Below are positions 15,635 through 24,499 of a DNA stretch of 64,000 nucleotides, piece by piece. The stretch spans positions 1 to 64,000 of IMG/VR virus record IMGVR_UViG_3300021178_000012; one strand, 5' to 3'. This DNA comes from a virus. The first letter of the stretch is position 1, and every line of letters begins with the position of its first letter. Under the pieces are notes generated by a model. It was not told where the DNA came from, searched no databases, and worked only from the letters and a program-made list of their open reading frames with translations. Position numbers and translations under genes: made by a program.

Positions 15635-17586
15635 GGTCCACCTTTTCGTGTGAGCAAAAACGTTCCGAAGCCGATCAGCCCGACGCCGGCCGCGACGAGT
15701 CCTCCGAGGAGAGTGACCTTAGGCTTCGGCGGCGCAAGCGTCATAGAGGCTCGCACGGGTACGCTGCCGAACCTTGACAGGAACGGGTTGGCTGAAGCGA
15801 GAACGGTCTTCATGGCGCGAATCGGGACGGTGAACGTCGGCAAAAAAAGCTTCGCTGTTCGCTCCGGAGGAACGTAGCCCGGTTTCGCGCACCCTGCCTG
15901 CAACTTGACTGCATCAGGAGCAGACGATGCCGCGGCCGTATCTTCGTTCTTCTTGTGGATGTCGATGAGCGCGTCGAGTCGCTTCGCGAGCTGATCGACC
16001 GAGAGGATCGTTCCGTAGTTGATCGTCGCCCACCTCCAATTGAAAGGGGCGACCTTTCTCGCGTACGTGAGCGACTCCGAGACGCTCGCGCCAAGGCGAC
16101 GACGTTGCACGTACGCACACATCGCGTCTGGCGGAACCATCGGCACGTAGTACGTTCCACCCTTCGCGTTGTTCGGTGGGTTCGCATACTCCTTGAGCGC
16201 CTCCGCGAGACCGCCGCCGTTCGCCCATTTGTTGTACTGCCCGCTTGCGATTTCTTCACTCGTAAGTGGAGTCGTGCCGGGGATGTCTGCTCCTCCCTTG
16301 TCGACGAGCTGAATGTCCGGCATCCGAATATCTTCGATGCGGTACGGCACCGCAAGCGCGAAGTGGGAAAGGTAGATGCCAGCGTCCTTGCCTGACACTT
16401 GCGTCGCCGTGCCGATTGTGATTCCTGACACCGAAGAAATGGTCGAGGCGGCCTTCTGAATCATGTCGATGCCGGCGGCGACGCCTGCTTGAGAGACGTT
16501 CGAGATAGCCGTTCCGATGTCGGGCGCGTTCTTTACCGCGTTCGCCCCCATCGTCGCGGCATCGCTTGCCGCATTGAACATCGCCGTGACCCCTTGCTGT
16601 CCGGCTGCTCCCGAGATACTTGCGCCGAGCTTGGCTCCTGTCTGTGCAAGGCCTGTTGCAGTATCGACGGTCGTCGACGCCTTCAGCGAAGCGTCGGCCC
16701 CCGATGCCGTATCTTGCGCCATCGCTCCCGCTTGCTGCATTCCTGCGCCGGCCTTAGCCGCATCGGAACCGGGTGGTGCGAAATGCTCAATGAGCCCGCC
16801 AGCAATCGAAACGGCTGTCCCGACAGAACCAATGACACCGAGAACGCCGCCGACGGAGATGCCTCCCGCGGCGGCTGCTGTGACTACCGGGGCAATGATC
16901 CCCGACGTTGTAGCTGCCACGGTAAAACCACCGCCCGTCGCGCCGAGGATCGCGCCACTTGCTCCGCCGGCAGCGGCCCCGCCAGCAATCGCAGCCGTAG
17001 CGCCGCCAGCCACAGCAGCGCCGGCAGCGGCCCCGCACGTGCATGCGATAGCGATGGCGATCCCGACGCCCGTGAAGATGGCTGCGAGCCAGGGCGGGTG
17101 CTCCTTCAGTGGATCCTCCCACACGGAGTCGCCCATATTCGCCGACCACTCGATGATGAGCCCAGAAAAAAGGAGGTCGTTGTAGGTGCCGAGGTTGAAG
17201 TGAGAGATCGACTTGCAGAGACTAACAGGAAGGCTTCCCGACGGGGCTCCGTCTGCAATGTCCTCTGGAATGGCGGTATTGCCAGCCCAATCTCCTCCGC
17301 CTTCAACCGCGTTGCGTTGCTCCTCGATGTAGAACTTCCCGCCCGGATCGGCGAACGTGACTGCACCGAAGCGCCACGGATTCGCACGGTAGGCGTCCTT
17401 CGTGGCAGCGTCCTTGATGATCCGCCCGTGCACGTTACCCGTGTCACTGCCTGAAGCCCCCGGAAGAGACTCCCACTTCATCCCACGGGCAATCCAGTCG
17501 TCGCTTGAGTAGATGAGCGGAACGTTGACCGTGCGGCCATACTGAATGTCGCCGCCGACGACGATCTTTCGCTTGAGGGAGATCAC
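15631..17586 (-). CDS. Large multi-segment virion membrane protein
   Basis: 651 residues. An N-terminal soluble domain of about 160 residues is followed by Gly/Ala-rich hydrophobic segments at about 165-290, a polar Ala/Gly-rich helical stretch, a second soluble domain (about 395-600) containing AKVAPFNWRWATINYG-like sequence, and a final membrane helix at about 629-646. The largest virion-type gene here. Such glycine-zipper membrane regions could form a channel or tube for DNA delivery, but no family is recognised. Confidence 0.65.
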   Translation of the reverse strand: MISLKRKIVVGGDIQYGRTVNVPLIYSSDDWIARGMKWESLPGASGSDTGNVHGRIIKDAATKDAYRANPWRFGAVTFADPGGKFYIEEQRNAVEGGGDWAGNTAIPEDIADGAPSGSLPVSLCKSISHFNLGTYNDLLFSGLIIEWSANMGDSVWEDPLKEHPPWLAAIFTGVGIAIAIACTCGAAAGAAVAGGATAAIAGGAAAGGASGAILGATGGGFTVAATTSGIIAPVVTAAAAGGISVGGVLGVIGSVGTAVSIAGGLIEHFAPPGSDAAKAGAGMQQAGAMAQDTASGADASLKASTTVDTATGLAQTGAKLGASISGAAGQQGVTAMFNAASDAATMGANAVKNAPDIGTAISNVSQAGVAAGIDMIQKAASTISSVSGITIGTATQVSGKDAGIYLSHFALAVPYRIEDIRMPDIQLVDKGGADIPGTTPLTSEEIASGQYNKWANGGGLAEALKEYANPPNNAKGGTYYVPMVPPDAMCAYVQRRRLGASVSESLTYARKVAPFNWRWATINYGTILSVDQLAKRLDALIDIHKKNEDTAAASSAPDAVKLQAGCAKPGYVPPERTAKLFLPTFTVPIRAMKTVLASANPFLSRFGSVPVRASMTLAPPKPKVTLLGGLVAAGVGLIGFGTFLLTRKGGP

Positions 17587-17915
17587 GGCAGCACCCCAAA
17601 GAGGAACGCGAAAAGCCCTCGGCGGTCGCGGCGAGACATTAGTGTGCGCGAGGCGCGGCTTCTGCTGGCGTCGTGCTCACGAACGAGTTTCTCGGCCAAC
17701 TTGTCGCTCTCCCTCATGCGCTTGAGGGCAAGCTGCTCGAACTTGTGCGCCGGCGTGCCTTTGTACCAACCACTCCCGGGCCCAACCATCTCGGGCATAT
17801 GAAGATGGTACCTGTCGCGGAGTTCGCGAAGCTGATGCAGCTCGGCCGTTGTCAACCATCGGCAGAGGCCGTCTTTTCCTGCGCGCGGGAAGGTCACGAC
17901 AAGAACCCGAACCAT
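17583..17915 (-). CDS. Hypothetical basic protein
   Basis: 110 residues, helical and Arg/Lys-rich, ending with a hydrophobic LFAFLFGVLP. No known motif. It overlaps the large membrane protein by ATGA and the upstream gene by 22 bases. Confidence 0.6.
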   Translation of the reverse strand: MVRVLVVTFPRAGKDGLCRWLTTAELHQLRELRDRYHLHMPEMVGPGSGWYKGTPAHKFEQLALKRMRESDKLAEKLVREHDASRSRASRTLMSRRDRRGLFAFLFGVLP

Positions 17916-18688
17916 CCGCTGCCGGATGCCTTCTTGAGCATCGTCACCTGCGAGTAGTCGATGTGCGTGTTGTGACCCGTCGAGTCGATGTGCATCCCGC
18001 CCTTCGACTGAATGAGCGGATTCCCGTCGACATCGCGACCCGTCGCGTTCTTGTCGTACCAGCCGAAGTTGTACCCGCCCTCGAGCCAGTACTTACCGAC
18101 GTTCGACACGGGCACCGACCCGCTCCACCCCTTCGCCGTGAGCTGCTCGTGCACCTTCTGGTCGTGCTTCTTCGCGAACGCGAGCGAGGCCATCTTCAAC
18201 GTGTCGGCGCTCGTCGCCACAAGAGTGACAGGCACAATCTCGAGCGCCTCTCCGGTCTTCGCAGCCTCGTGGATGTGCGCGAAGTCCTTCTCCTCAAGAA
18301 GCTCGGCTCCAAGACGCGCGGCGACGGCCTTCGCGTCATCGTACTTGAGACGCGCGAAAAGACCTGTGCGCGAGTCGGTCAACGGGAGCGCCGTGACCTG
18401 CATGCCTTGAAAGTCGACCCAGCCACCGGGGTCGGAAAGCACCGCGTACTCTGGCGGCGTAAAATACACGTCCGAGTCGTCGGGCTTACTCTGTACGGTG
18501 CTCGGTCCGGTCGACGGTGGAAGCGGCGTCGAAGCAGGCGTCGCGGCCCTGACTGGTGGCGGAACGGGTCCTGGTCGGGGGGCTGTCGGCGTCGTGGCTG
18601 TAGCAGCCTTCGCAGTGCGCGAAAACGCAATGAGCCCGGCGATCACAACCGCCGCGCCTACAGCCAGTAAAGCTCCCAACTTGCCCAT
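17894..18688 (-). CDS. Membrane-anchored soluble protein, virion enzyme candidate
   Basis: 264 residues: membrane helix at about 5-21, Pro/Thr-rich stalk to about 70, then a compact alpha/beta domain. Features include EYAVLSDPGGWVDF, LGAELLEEKDF and, at the C-terminus, GGMHIDSTGHNTHIDYSQV with several His and Asp that could bind a metal. The stalk-plus-domain build matches the two cell-wall hydrolases nearby, but no active site is certain. Confidence 0.6.
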   Translation of the reverse strand: MGKLGALLAVGAAVVIAGLIAFSRTAKAATATTPTAPRPGPVPPPVRAATPASTPLPPSTGPSTVQSKPDDSDVYFTPPEYAVLSDPGGWVDFQGMQVTALPLTDSRTGLFARLKYDDAKAVAARLGAELLEEKDFAHIHEAAKTGEALEIVPVTLVATSADTLKMASLAFAKKHDQKVHEQLTAKGWSGSVPVSNVGKYWLEGGYNFGWYDKNATGRDVDGNPLIQSKGGMHIDSTGHNTHIDYSQVTMLKKASGSGWFGFLS

Positions 18689-18722
18689 AGAAGAACACCT
18701 ACCAAAACGAGACTGCTTGAAA

Positions 18723-19637
18723 TCAGACGAAAGACATGTGCCATTGCACGAACCCGTTGACGTTGGTCGTACCCGCCGTAACTTGAACACGCTGCGCGTT
18801 GTGATGACCGACGCGCGTCATGAATGCCGATTGATCCGACGTGCCCGTGAGTTGCACAAGCGTATCGACAGGCACAGCCCCTGGACCAACGACCTTTGCG
18901 AGAGATCCGCCTGCGGTCTCCTGAGAGATCGCGATCGTTGGCGCAACGAACGGTGCGGCGGCGTTGTCGTTGTACGTGAAGGAATGGGCGCCGAGGGGGA
19001 CCGCGTTGAACGTCCTAGTAGTTGCGGTCGCGTCCCCGGTGCGCGCGAGTCGAAGAGAGAGCGTCGCATCAGCTTCCAACGGAGACCCTCGACGTACAGC
19101 GTGCTCGTGTGAGCGCTGCATCGGATGTCCGGCTATGGCCATTGCAATGTCGTACTCGCTCTCGACGAGAAAGTACTCGAAGGTCCAAGAGCCGGGGTAT
19201 TGCGAGATGACCGAAAGCTTCCCCGGATACGGAAGAAGCATCATCCGGTTGCCGACGATGTCGAAGAAGAACTTCATCGTGTCGGTGCTGGTGTTGATCC
19301 CATTGATCTTCACCTTGTCCGGGTCGACGAGGTCCGAAGACGTCGCGGCGATCTCGTACCGCAGAAACGGGCCTTCGAGCGTGAACCCTGTCCGTGCGCC
19401 TGAGAACACCGGATCTGGATCGAGTGCGTTCTGTGCGGCGGCACCGTACTGCGGCGTGAGACCTGCACCGCCAGCGTTGTCGAATGCCGTGACGTCAAAG
19501 CTCCCCGACTTGAGCTTCATGAGGAGCTTGGAGGGTCGACAGATGTTGGCGATCGTCTGCTCAGCAAGATTGAGCACACACGTCGCCGCACCGGTCTTCG
19601 TGACCTTTGCTCCTCCGACTGTGACGTCTCGTGACAC
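18723..19637 (-). CDS. Beta-rich virion protein, second capsid/vertex candidate
   Basis: 304 residues from a GTG with AAGGAA ribosome site. Dominated by alternating beta patterns and Gly/Asn turns, with no membrane segment. Located between the membrane-protein run and the main capsid candidate. It could be a second capsid protein or a vertex protein; no family is recognised by eye. Confidence 0.6.
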   Translation of the reverse strand: MSRDVTVGGAKVTKTGAATCVLNLAEQTIANICRPSKLLMKLKSGSFDVTAFDNAGGAGLTPQYGAAAQNALDPDPVFSGARTGFTLEGPFLRYEIAATSSDLVDPDKVKINGINTSTDTMKFFFDIVGNRMMLLPYPGKLSVISQYPGSWTFEYFLVESEYDIAMAIAGHPMQRSHEHAVRRGSPLEADATLSLRLARTGDATATTRTFNAVPLGAHSFTYNDNAAAPFVAPTIAISQETAGGSLAKVVGPGAVPVDTLVQLTGTSDQSAFMTRVGHHNAQRVQVTAGTTNVNGFVQWHMSFV

Positions 19638-19646
19638 GCGATTCCT

Positions 19647-20315
19647 TTAGTGCGGGGCCGGAACGATTTCCGTCTCCGCCGGCAGCTCAGGCAAACGGAA
19701 CTCGTCCATCTGCGTCAACTTCTCGAAGAGATGGTTGGCCATCTTTCGATCTTCCTCGTTGAGCTTGGGAAAGGCTCGGTTCACCCGAGCTTGGAGTTGA
19801 TCCATGAAGTCCTTGGCCTGCCACGCATACATAGCTTCTCGGCCGAGCTTGATCCCCTCCTCGATCCACTTGTCCTCACGCTCGCTGTCGAGGTGCGCGA
19901 TCGTCATGTTGCGCATCTCGTCCTTGAGACGGTGGTTCTCGTCGCGAATGCGGTCGTAGTCCTTCTCCCGCTCGCACTTGACTTCGCGCTCACGAGCGAG
20001 CTCGGTCTGGAGCCGATCGTTCTGACTGAGGAGACTGTCAAGCGCCCCAGTCGTTGCTTGCTTCGAAGCCCGCGCCTGGATGAGAAACATGTCGTCATCT
20101 CGGTTCGCTGACCTCTTGCCGACGACGGTCTCGAAATAGATCGTGTCGTTGTGCCGAAGCTCGTACTTGCCAGGGTTGGCTTCTACGTACTCGGCGTCCA
20201 CGGGCACCGGCTCCGACGGATCATCTATGCAGAAGATGACCCATGTCGGATCGTCGTCGTGTTTTTGTGCCTCGCGAATGAACTTCAGAGGCGCTTGTGT
20301 TCGAGGCGGCGGCAT
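19647..20315 (-). CDS. Coiled-coil protein, scaffold or assembly candidate
   Basis: 222 residues. A compact N-terminal domain (about 1-75) is followed by an acidic/basic coiled coil at about 85-150 (ELAREREVKCEREKDYDRIR) and a helical C-terminal region. Its position near the capsid candidates fits an assembly factor. GAGG ribosome site before the ATG. Confidence 0.6.
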   Translation of the reverse strand: MPPPRTQAPLKFIREAQKHDDDPTWVIFCIDDPSEPVPVDAEYVEANPGKYELRHNDTIYFETVVGKRSANRDDDMFLIQARASKQATTGALDSLLSQNDRLQTELAREREVKCEREKDYDRIRDENHRLKDEMRNMTIAHLDSEREDKWIEEGIKLGREAMYAWQAKDFMDQLQARVNRAFPKLNEEDRKMANHLFEKLTQMDEFRLPELPAETEIVPAPH

Positions 20316-20322
20316 GCCGACC

Positions 20323-20670
20323 TCACTGCGCGAACTTGTTCACGACGTCGGCAGTTCCCATATTGACGGCACTGCCGACGATGTGAAACACCGTTACGGC
20401 CGCAGCGCCGGCTGCCGGGGTCGTCTTGTTCGTCGCCGTGAAGGCGTTGAGCGTCTGGCCTGCCCACGTGATCGTCCGTCCGCCGCCGCCGTCTTGCGTG
20501 ACGATGACGTCGATCGAGTGACCTGGCTTCACGTTGGAAAGCGTGAACGTTGCGTTGCCAGCCGGGAATGTGAACGTGAACACGTTGCCCAGACTCGCAT
20601 CGATTGCCGCAGTGGCTCCTGTGACAAGCGCCACGACGCCACGAACCGGAATATCGCCCTTTTGTCCCAT
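20323..20670 (-). CDS. Small member of the spike N-terminal module family
   Basis: 115 residues. GVVALVTGATAAIDASLGN, then VKPGH, then RTITWAG align with the docking module of the three spike-family proteins at 3-7 kb. It is almost only the module plus a short C-terminus. It could be the base protein on which the spikes assemble or a decoration protein. AAGGAAGAGG ribosome site. Confidence 0.7.
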   Translation of the reverse strand: MGQKGDIPVRGVVALVTGATAAIDASLGNVFTFTFPAGNATFTLSNVKPGHSIDVIVTQDGGGGRTITWAGQTLNAFTATNKTTPAAGAAAVTVFHIVGSAVNMGTADVVNKFAQ

Positions 20671-20717
20671 GACTTCCTCTTCCTTCTCAGACGGTTTTCG
20701 AAACTTTGCCGATGCGC

Positions 20718-21878
20718 TCAGCGTCGGCGACGCGGAACCGGAACGTTGCACCCTGTCGTGCAACCCTGGAGTTGCGGATCCATCCAGTGCGCTACGGGGA
20801 GAGACTCCACCGATCCTTTGAAGGAGAGATCCTCCGCCGGAACATCGTCGTCACTCCACTGACCAACGACCTCTTGCACCCCGGCGACGAGCGTCGGCGA
20901 CTTGTCGTCGTCATCCCATCCTGTTTCCGCAGGGCCGGCGACAGGCGCTGGCGCATGCGAGTGAGGCGCAGGCAGTGGTGCGGCTTCGACTTCGTCGTCG
21001 GCCCATCCGTCGCCCACGCTCGATGCGTCGGGCGCTGCGCTGCTCTTCCCGAGCGCCGCCTTGCACGAGCCGCACGACCCGCCGCAGTGACAAGCACCGC
21101 CGTGATCATGACCAGCTGTGTCGGTGGTATCAGCCACGTCGGTGGGGCCGTCGTAGGAGTTCGCCATCACGTAGCGGTCGGCGAGCACTTCGTAGTCGGG
21201 CTCCTGGTCTCGATTGATCGCATCGATGATGTACGTGATCGATGACTTCTCTTGACCGGACACTTCCTCGGAGGCGAGTACGTCACGCGGATCCGTCGGC
21301 GGGTTCAGCGAAGCCTCCGCAGCGTCGAGCGCTGCCAGCGCGTAGTTCTTGTGGTTCGCCATGTTCGCGGCGGACAATGCCGAAGCGCTTCCGCTCACAG
21401 TCGTGGCCGCCTTCCTCGAGCGGTGCTCGAGCACGCGAGAAAGATGAGCGAGGCGCTGACCCGCACGCGCCATGTTCGCCATCTCGACCTGCTCTCGGCT
21501 GCCGGTCATGTACCCGGTGGCTCGCGCGTGACGACGCCTCGAAACCTGCGCGCTCTCTTTGCGCTTCGAGTCGGCCTCTCGGAGGGCCTTCACCGTGGGC
21601 AGCTCGATGGCCGACGCTCCGACCACCGCGGGGTCGCGCGGAAGGTTGCTCGACGTGAGCAACGACGCAGCGCCTTCCATCCCGGCGACGACAGGACCGG
21701 CGACGTTCTTGAACGTGTCCTTGCAGTCGTCGATGATCGTCTGGAGAAAGCAGTCGGCGACGGTGTGCACCGGGATCGACGTGATCTCTTCGACACCCTG
21801 AAGGATGAGCTTGCTTCCCTGGTACGCGACGCCGATGTTTCCGGCAGTCATGAGAGCTGGCAAAAGTGCGGGCAACAT
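20718..21878 (-). CDS. Hypothetical virion protein with Cys/His cluster
   Basis: 386 residues. The first 28 are hydrophobic (MLPALLPALMTAGNIG). A basic helical middle region follows. Around residue 275-290 lies HDHGGACHCGGSCGSC, a dense metal-binding cluster. The last 100 residues are acidic with repeated WxDDD/E motifs. Strong AAGGAG ribosome site. Confidence 0.6.
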   Translation of the reverse strand: MLPALLPALMTAGNIGVAYQGSKLILQGVEEITSIPVHTVADCFLQTIIDDCKDTFKNVAGPVVAGMEGAASLLTSSNLPRDPAVVGASAIELPTVKALREADSKRKESAQVSRRRHARATGYMTGSREQVEMANMARAGQRLAHLSRVLEHRSRKAATTVSGSASALSAANMANHKNYALAALDAAEASLNPPTDPRDVLASEEVSGQEKSSITYIIDAINRDQEPDYEVLADRYVMANSYDGPTDVADTTDTAGHDHGGACHCGGSCGSCKAALGKSSAAPDASSVGDGWADDEVEAAPLPAPHSHAPAPVAGPAETGWDDDDKSPTLVAGVQEVVGQWSDDDVPAEDLSFKGSVESLPVAHWMDPQLQGCTTGCNVPVPRRRR

Positions 21879-21897
21879 TCGTTTCTCCTTGGACTCC

Positions 21898-22362
21898 TCA
21901 GAGTCGCCTGACTCGCATCCACGCGATCCCGTCGTAGGTCGGTAGCGGGGGCATCCCGCAGTCGACCGAGGGATCAATCACCGACTTTGGGGTGCCGATC
22001 TTCGTCGGCGTTCCACCTGGACCCTCGATGCCGCACACACAGTGGGCGATGCTCCGACCTGGACGGAGTCCGACGAGCGCTGGCTTGTTCTCGCCGACGA
22101 GAAGGTACGCCGCATGAGCACATGCGATGTCCTCGCAGTCGAGCGGGATGGGACCGACGGGGTACCTGTCTCGGAGGCCTAGGAAGGTGCTCCAACAGTC
22201 GGGCAGTCCGCACGTATCCGGATCTGGAACGTAGCGGAACCTGCCCGACCGCAGAGCTTGCTGATAGGCGCCGAGGAGTGAGGGACTGGCCTCGAAATCC
22301 GATCGGTTTGCCTCCGCGAGCCCACGAAGACTCGTGAGAGTCTCCCTGACGCGCGAGTCCAT
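21898..22362 (-). CDS. Transglutaminase-fold cysteine protease-like protein
   Basis: 154 residues. PLDCEDIACAHAAYLL places Cys76 at the start of a helix, SIAHCVCGIEG gives His107, and IDPSVDCG gives Asp130. The Cys-His-Asp order and spacing fit the transglutaminase-like (papain-fold) peptidases seen in several phages. Next to the capsid candidate it may process virion proteins. Confidence 0.7.
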   Translation of the reverse strand: MDSRVRETLTSLRGLAEANRSDFEASPSLLGAYQQALRSGRFRYVPDPDTCGLPDCWSTFLGLRDRYPVGPIPLDCEDIACAHAAYLLVGENKPALVGLRPGRSIAHCVCGIEGPGGTPTKIGTPKSVIDPSVDCGMPPLPTYDGIAWMRVRRL

Positions 22363-22370
22363 GGCTGGGT

Positions 22371-23204
22371 TCAGCCGCCGTAGATCGAGTGGAAACCGAC
22401 CTGCTTGCGGATGAGGTTCGCCATGTTCGCCGCACTGTTGACGACCTGCGCCGAGTTCTGGCCACAGGGATCTGTCTGCGACGGGATGAGGAAGCGCGGG
22501 TTCAGCGTGATCGCATCACCCGTGCCGGCGACCGACATGTTGGCGATCGTGCCGGTGACCTGCACCGAGTTGTCGAACACCTGGCCGGTCCACGGCTGGA
22601 TGTTGAACTTCTGACCGTCGCCACGAGCGACGAAGCCCATCCAGCCTGTCGCGTTCGCGATCGGCGCGGTAGGCGTCGCCTGCGTCGCGAAGATCTGGTC
22701 GAGACCGCCGCACTTGAGGCTGGTGAAACCGAAGATCTGAGCCTGGTCGTCGCCCGCGAGGAAGGCGAGAAGGCGGTACCACGACGTACCGCCTGAGGGC
22801 GTGATCGTGAACGCGAGCGTGGCGCCGGGGGCGACCGTGGTGCCGTACACGCCGACGAGTAGGTTCGGGCGTCGGAGGTAGTCCGCATCGAGCACACCGA
22901 GCTGGCTGTGGATCATCTGCGCGACGTTGGAGAGATGCGTGATCGCGGCAGCGTGCGACGTCGAAACGCCGTTCTGCACGAGGGCCTGGTTCCCGATGCG
23001 AGCCATCGCGGCCTGCGCCACGAACTTGTTCGGATCGACGGCGGCGCCGACCGCGAAATGCTGGAGCCGAGCGTAGAGCTGGCTGAGGTCCTGCTTGGTG
23101 TTGACCTCCAGCGGGATCGGGTCGTCGTCGGACTGGTAGGCACCGTAGGGTCGGTTGGGCATGTAGCCGCCGACGATGGGACGATTGAACTGGTCTCGCA
23201 GCAT
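22371..23204 (-). CDS. Major capsid protein candidate
   Basis: 277 residues with a strong AAGGAG ribosome site. About 110 mainly helical residues precede about 160 residues of beta-rich sequence (for example LLVGVYGTTVAPGATLAFTI) that could form a jelly roll. The size is close to small jelly-roll capsid proteins such as PM2 P2. Its place near the start of the virion operon and its composition support a capsid role. I see no HK97-fold features, but the fold is not proven. Confidence 0.5.
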   Translation of the reverse strand: MLRDQFNRPIVGGYMPNRPYGAYQSDDDPIPLEVNTKQDLSQLYARLQHFAVGAAVDPNKFVAQAAMARIGNQALVQNGVSTSHAAAITHLSNVAQMIHSQLGVLDADYLRRPNLLVGVYGTTVAPGATLAFTITPSGGTSWYRLLAFLAGDDQAQIFGFTSLKCGGLDQIFATQATPTAPIANATGWMGFVARGDGQKFNIQPWTGQVFDNSVQVTGTIANMSVAGTGDAITLNPRFLIPSQTDPCGQNSAQVVNSAANMANLIRKQVGFHSIYGG

Positions 23205-23244
23205 GAGAAACTCCTTCTTTTCTGTGTCTGGTGGAGGGCGCCCT

Positions 23245-23619
23245 CTATGGCGGCGACCCTCCCCAAAAAGGTTCGGGCGGAATGCCCTTGTCGGCCGGTT
23301 CCTCTCTTGAGCCCGGAAGCTTGAACGAGGTCGTGCTCACCCATCGAGTGATGAGCGCGTGGCCTGCGCCGAAGAGAATGGAACGCGAAGACTTGCGACC
23401 CTTCCACTTGACCGCAGTGCCGAGGAGGGCGCCCGCGAGGACGACCCAGTCGGGCTTCAGCGCCTGAACGCCGAAGATGCCCTTTTCCATGTTCTTGGAA
23501 GCGAGCGCGACGAGAGCGTGCGTACCGAACTCGAGGGTTCGAGTGCCGAGATGGCTGAGGTGCTCTTTCCCTTGCGCCTTCGCGAGATGGCCGTTGAACT
23601 TTTCGATTCCGAAACCCAT
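23245..23619 (-). CDS. Hypothetical protein with one hydrophobic segment
   Basis: 124 residues, the first gene of the minus-strand virion block. A hydrophobic stretch near residues 57-70 (DWVVLAGALLGTAVKW) could cross or lie on a membrane. The tail is Pro/Gly-rich. The ATG at 23619 follows the divergent control region. Confidence 0.6.
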   Translation of the reverse strand: MGFGIEKFNGHLAKAQGKEHLSHLGTRTLEFGTHALVALASKNMEKGIFGVQALKPDWVVLAGALLGTAVKWKGRKSSRSILFGAGHALITRWVSTTSFKLPGSREEPADKGIPPEPFWGGSPP

Positions 23620-23774
23620 TTGAGAGCCTCCCGGCTGGTTCGTTTGGACGTGCTCAACGATGACAGCGCGTTGGAGTGCTTGACAACGAATTAGAACCGG
23701 ACGAGACTTGTTTGCATAACGTTATGGCCATCACGACGTGATGTGGGTCACGTCTTGACGAGTGGAGAGAAAGA
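23620..23774. promoter_or_regulatory. Divergent control region with two adjacent palindromes
   Basis: This 155-base gap separates the leftward virion genes from the rightward operon. It contains a perfect 12-base palindrome CATAACGTTATG at 23715-23726 and, two bases later, CATCAC-GAC-GTGATG at 23729-23743. A TTGACA at 23680-23685 could be a plus-strand -35 box, but the matching -10 is weak. The paired dyads look like operators for one or two regulators. Confidence 0.6.
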
Positions 23775-24101
23775 GTGCCGACGGACAACTACTTCAAGGC
23801 GACCAAGTGGCGTGCGACCGAGACCGGGTTCGGGCCCGACGACTTCATCGTCTGCTTCAACTCGAGCGACGAGATCGCGACAAGGAACGCGTGGGAGCGT
23901 GTCTCGACGTTCGCTTCAAGAAACAGTCTGCATGTCACAATGTGGAAACGTATCCACCGCACGGGACCGTGGTCAGAGTCGAAGGTGATCGGCGACTCGC
24001 CTAAGCCGATGCGCGTGATCTCGCAGAACGATGCGGAGCGGTTGACGAGAGAGTTCGGTGTCTTCTCCTTGACGCCGAAGGAAGAGGAGAAGCCATCCTA
24101 G
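23775..24101 (+). CDS. Hypothetical protein, first gene of the rightward operon
   Basis: 108 residues from a GTG with GGAGAG upstream. Polar alpha/beta composition, no recognised motif. Its stop overlaps the next GTG start (TAGTG). Confidence 0.65.
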   Translation: MPTDNYFKATKWRATETGFGPDDFIVCFNSSDEIATRNAWERVSTFASRNSLHVTMWKRIHRTGPWSESKVIGDSPKPMRVISQNDAERLTREFGVFSLTPKEEEKPS

Positions 24102-24499
24102 TGCCCATCCTCCGCACTTCCGACGGCAAGGACGTCGAGTGGCCGTGGCCCACCGACGTGAAGACTATCTCGCTGTCGGCGAAGCGACTCGCGGCTCTTC
24201 GTTCGAGGAGTGCGGTCGTCCGAATCATCGGACATGCAGACCTCTACGATTTTCAGATCGGTAGGCTCTACCCGCACCCGACAAGACGGGATCGCGCCGT
24301 TCGCATGCGCAAGATCGCGAAGCGGATCATTCACCACAAGATGGAAGACCTCTGCGTTGGCATCGGTGAGGTTCGGATCATGGAGATTTTTTATTCGACC
24401 GACGACCCGTCCGTGCTCCGGCACAAGCTCATGAACGCACCCTACAACGAACGTCGCGCCCTCGACGACATCGAGGCCCTCAAGGAGATGACATGCTGA
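24101..24499 (+). CDS. Hypothetical protein
   Basis: 132 residues, basic N-terminal half, no known motif. Coupled to both neighbours. Confidence 0.6.
   Translation: MPILRTSDGKDVEWPWPTDVKTISLSAKRLAALRSRSAVVRIIGHADLYDFQIGRLYPHPTRRDRAVRMRKIAKRIIHHKMEDLCVGIGEVRIMEIFYSTDDPSVLRHKLMNAPYNERRALDDIEALKEMTC

Noticed and set aside
1-23619. Terminase, portal, tape-measure or tail-tube genes
   Set aside because: Every gene in the arm was checked for Walker motifs, long coiled repeats or typical domains and none fits. Absence applies to this window only.
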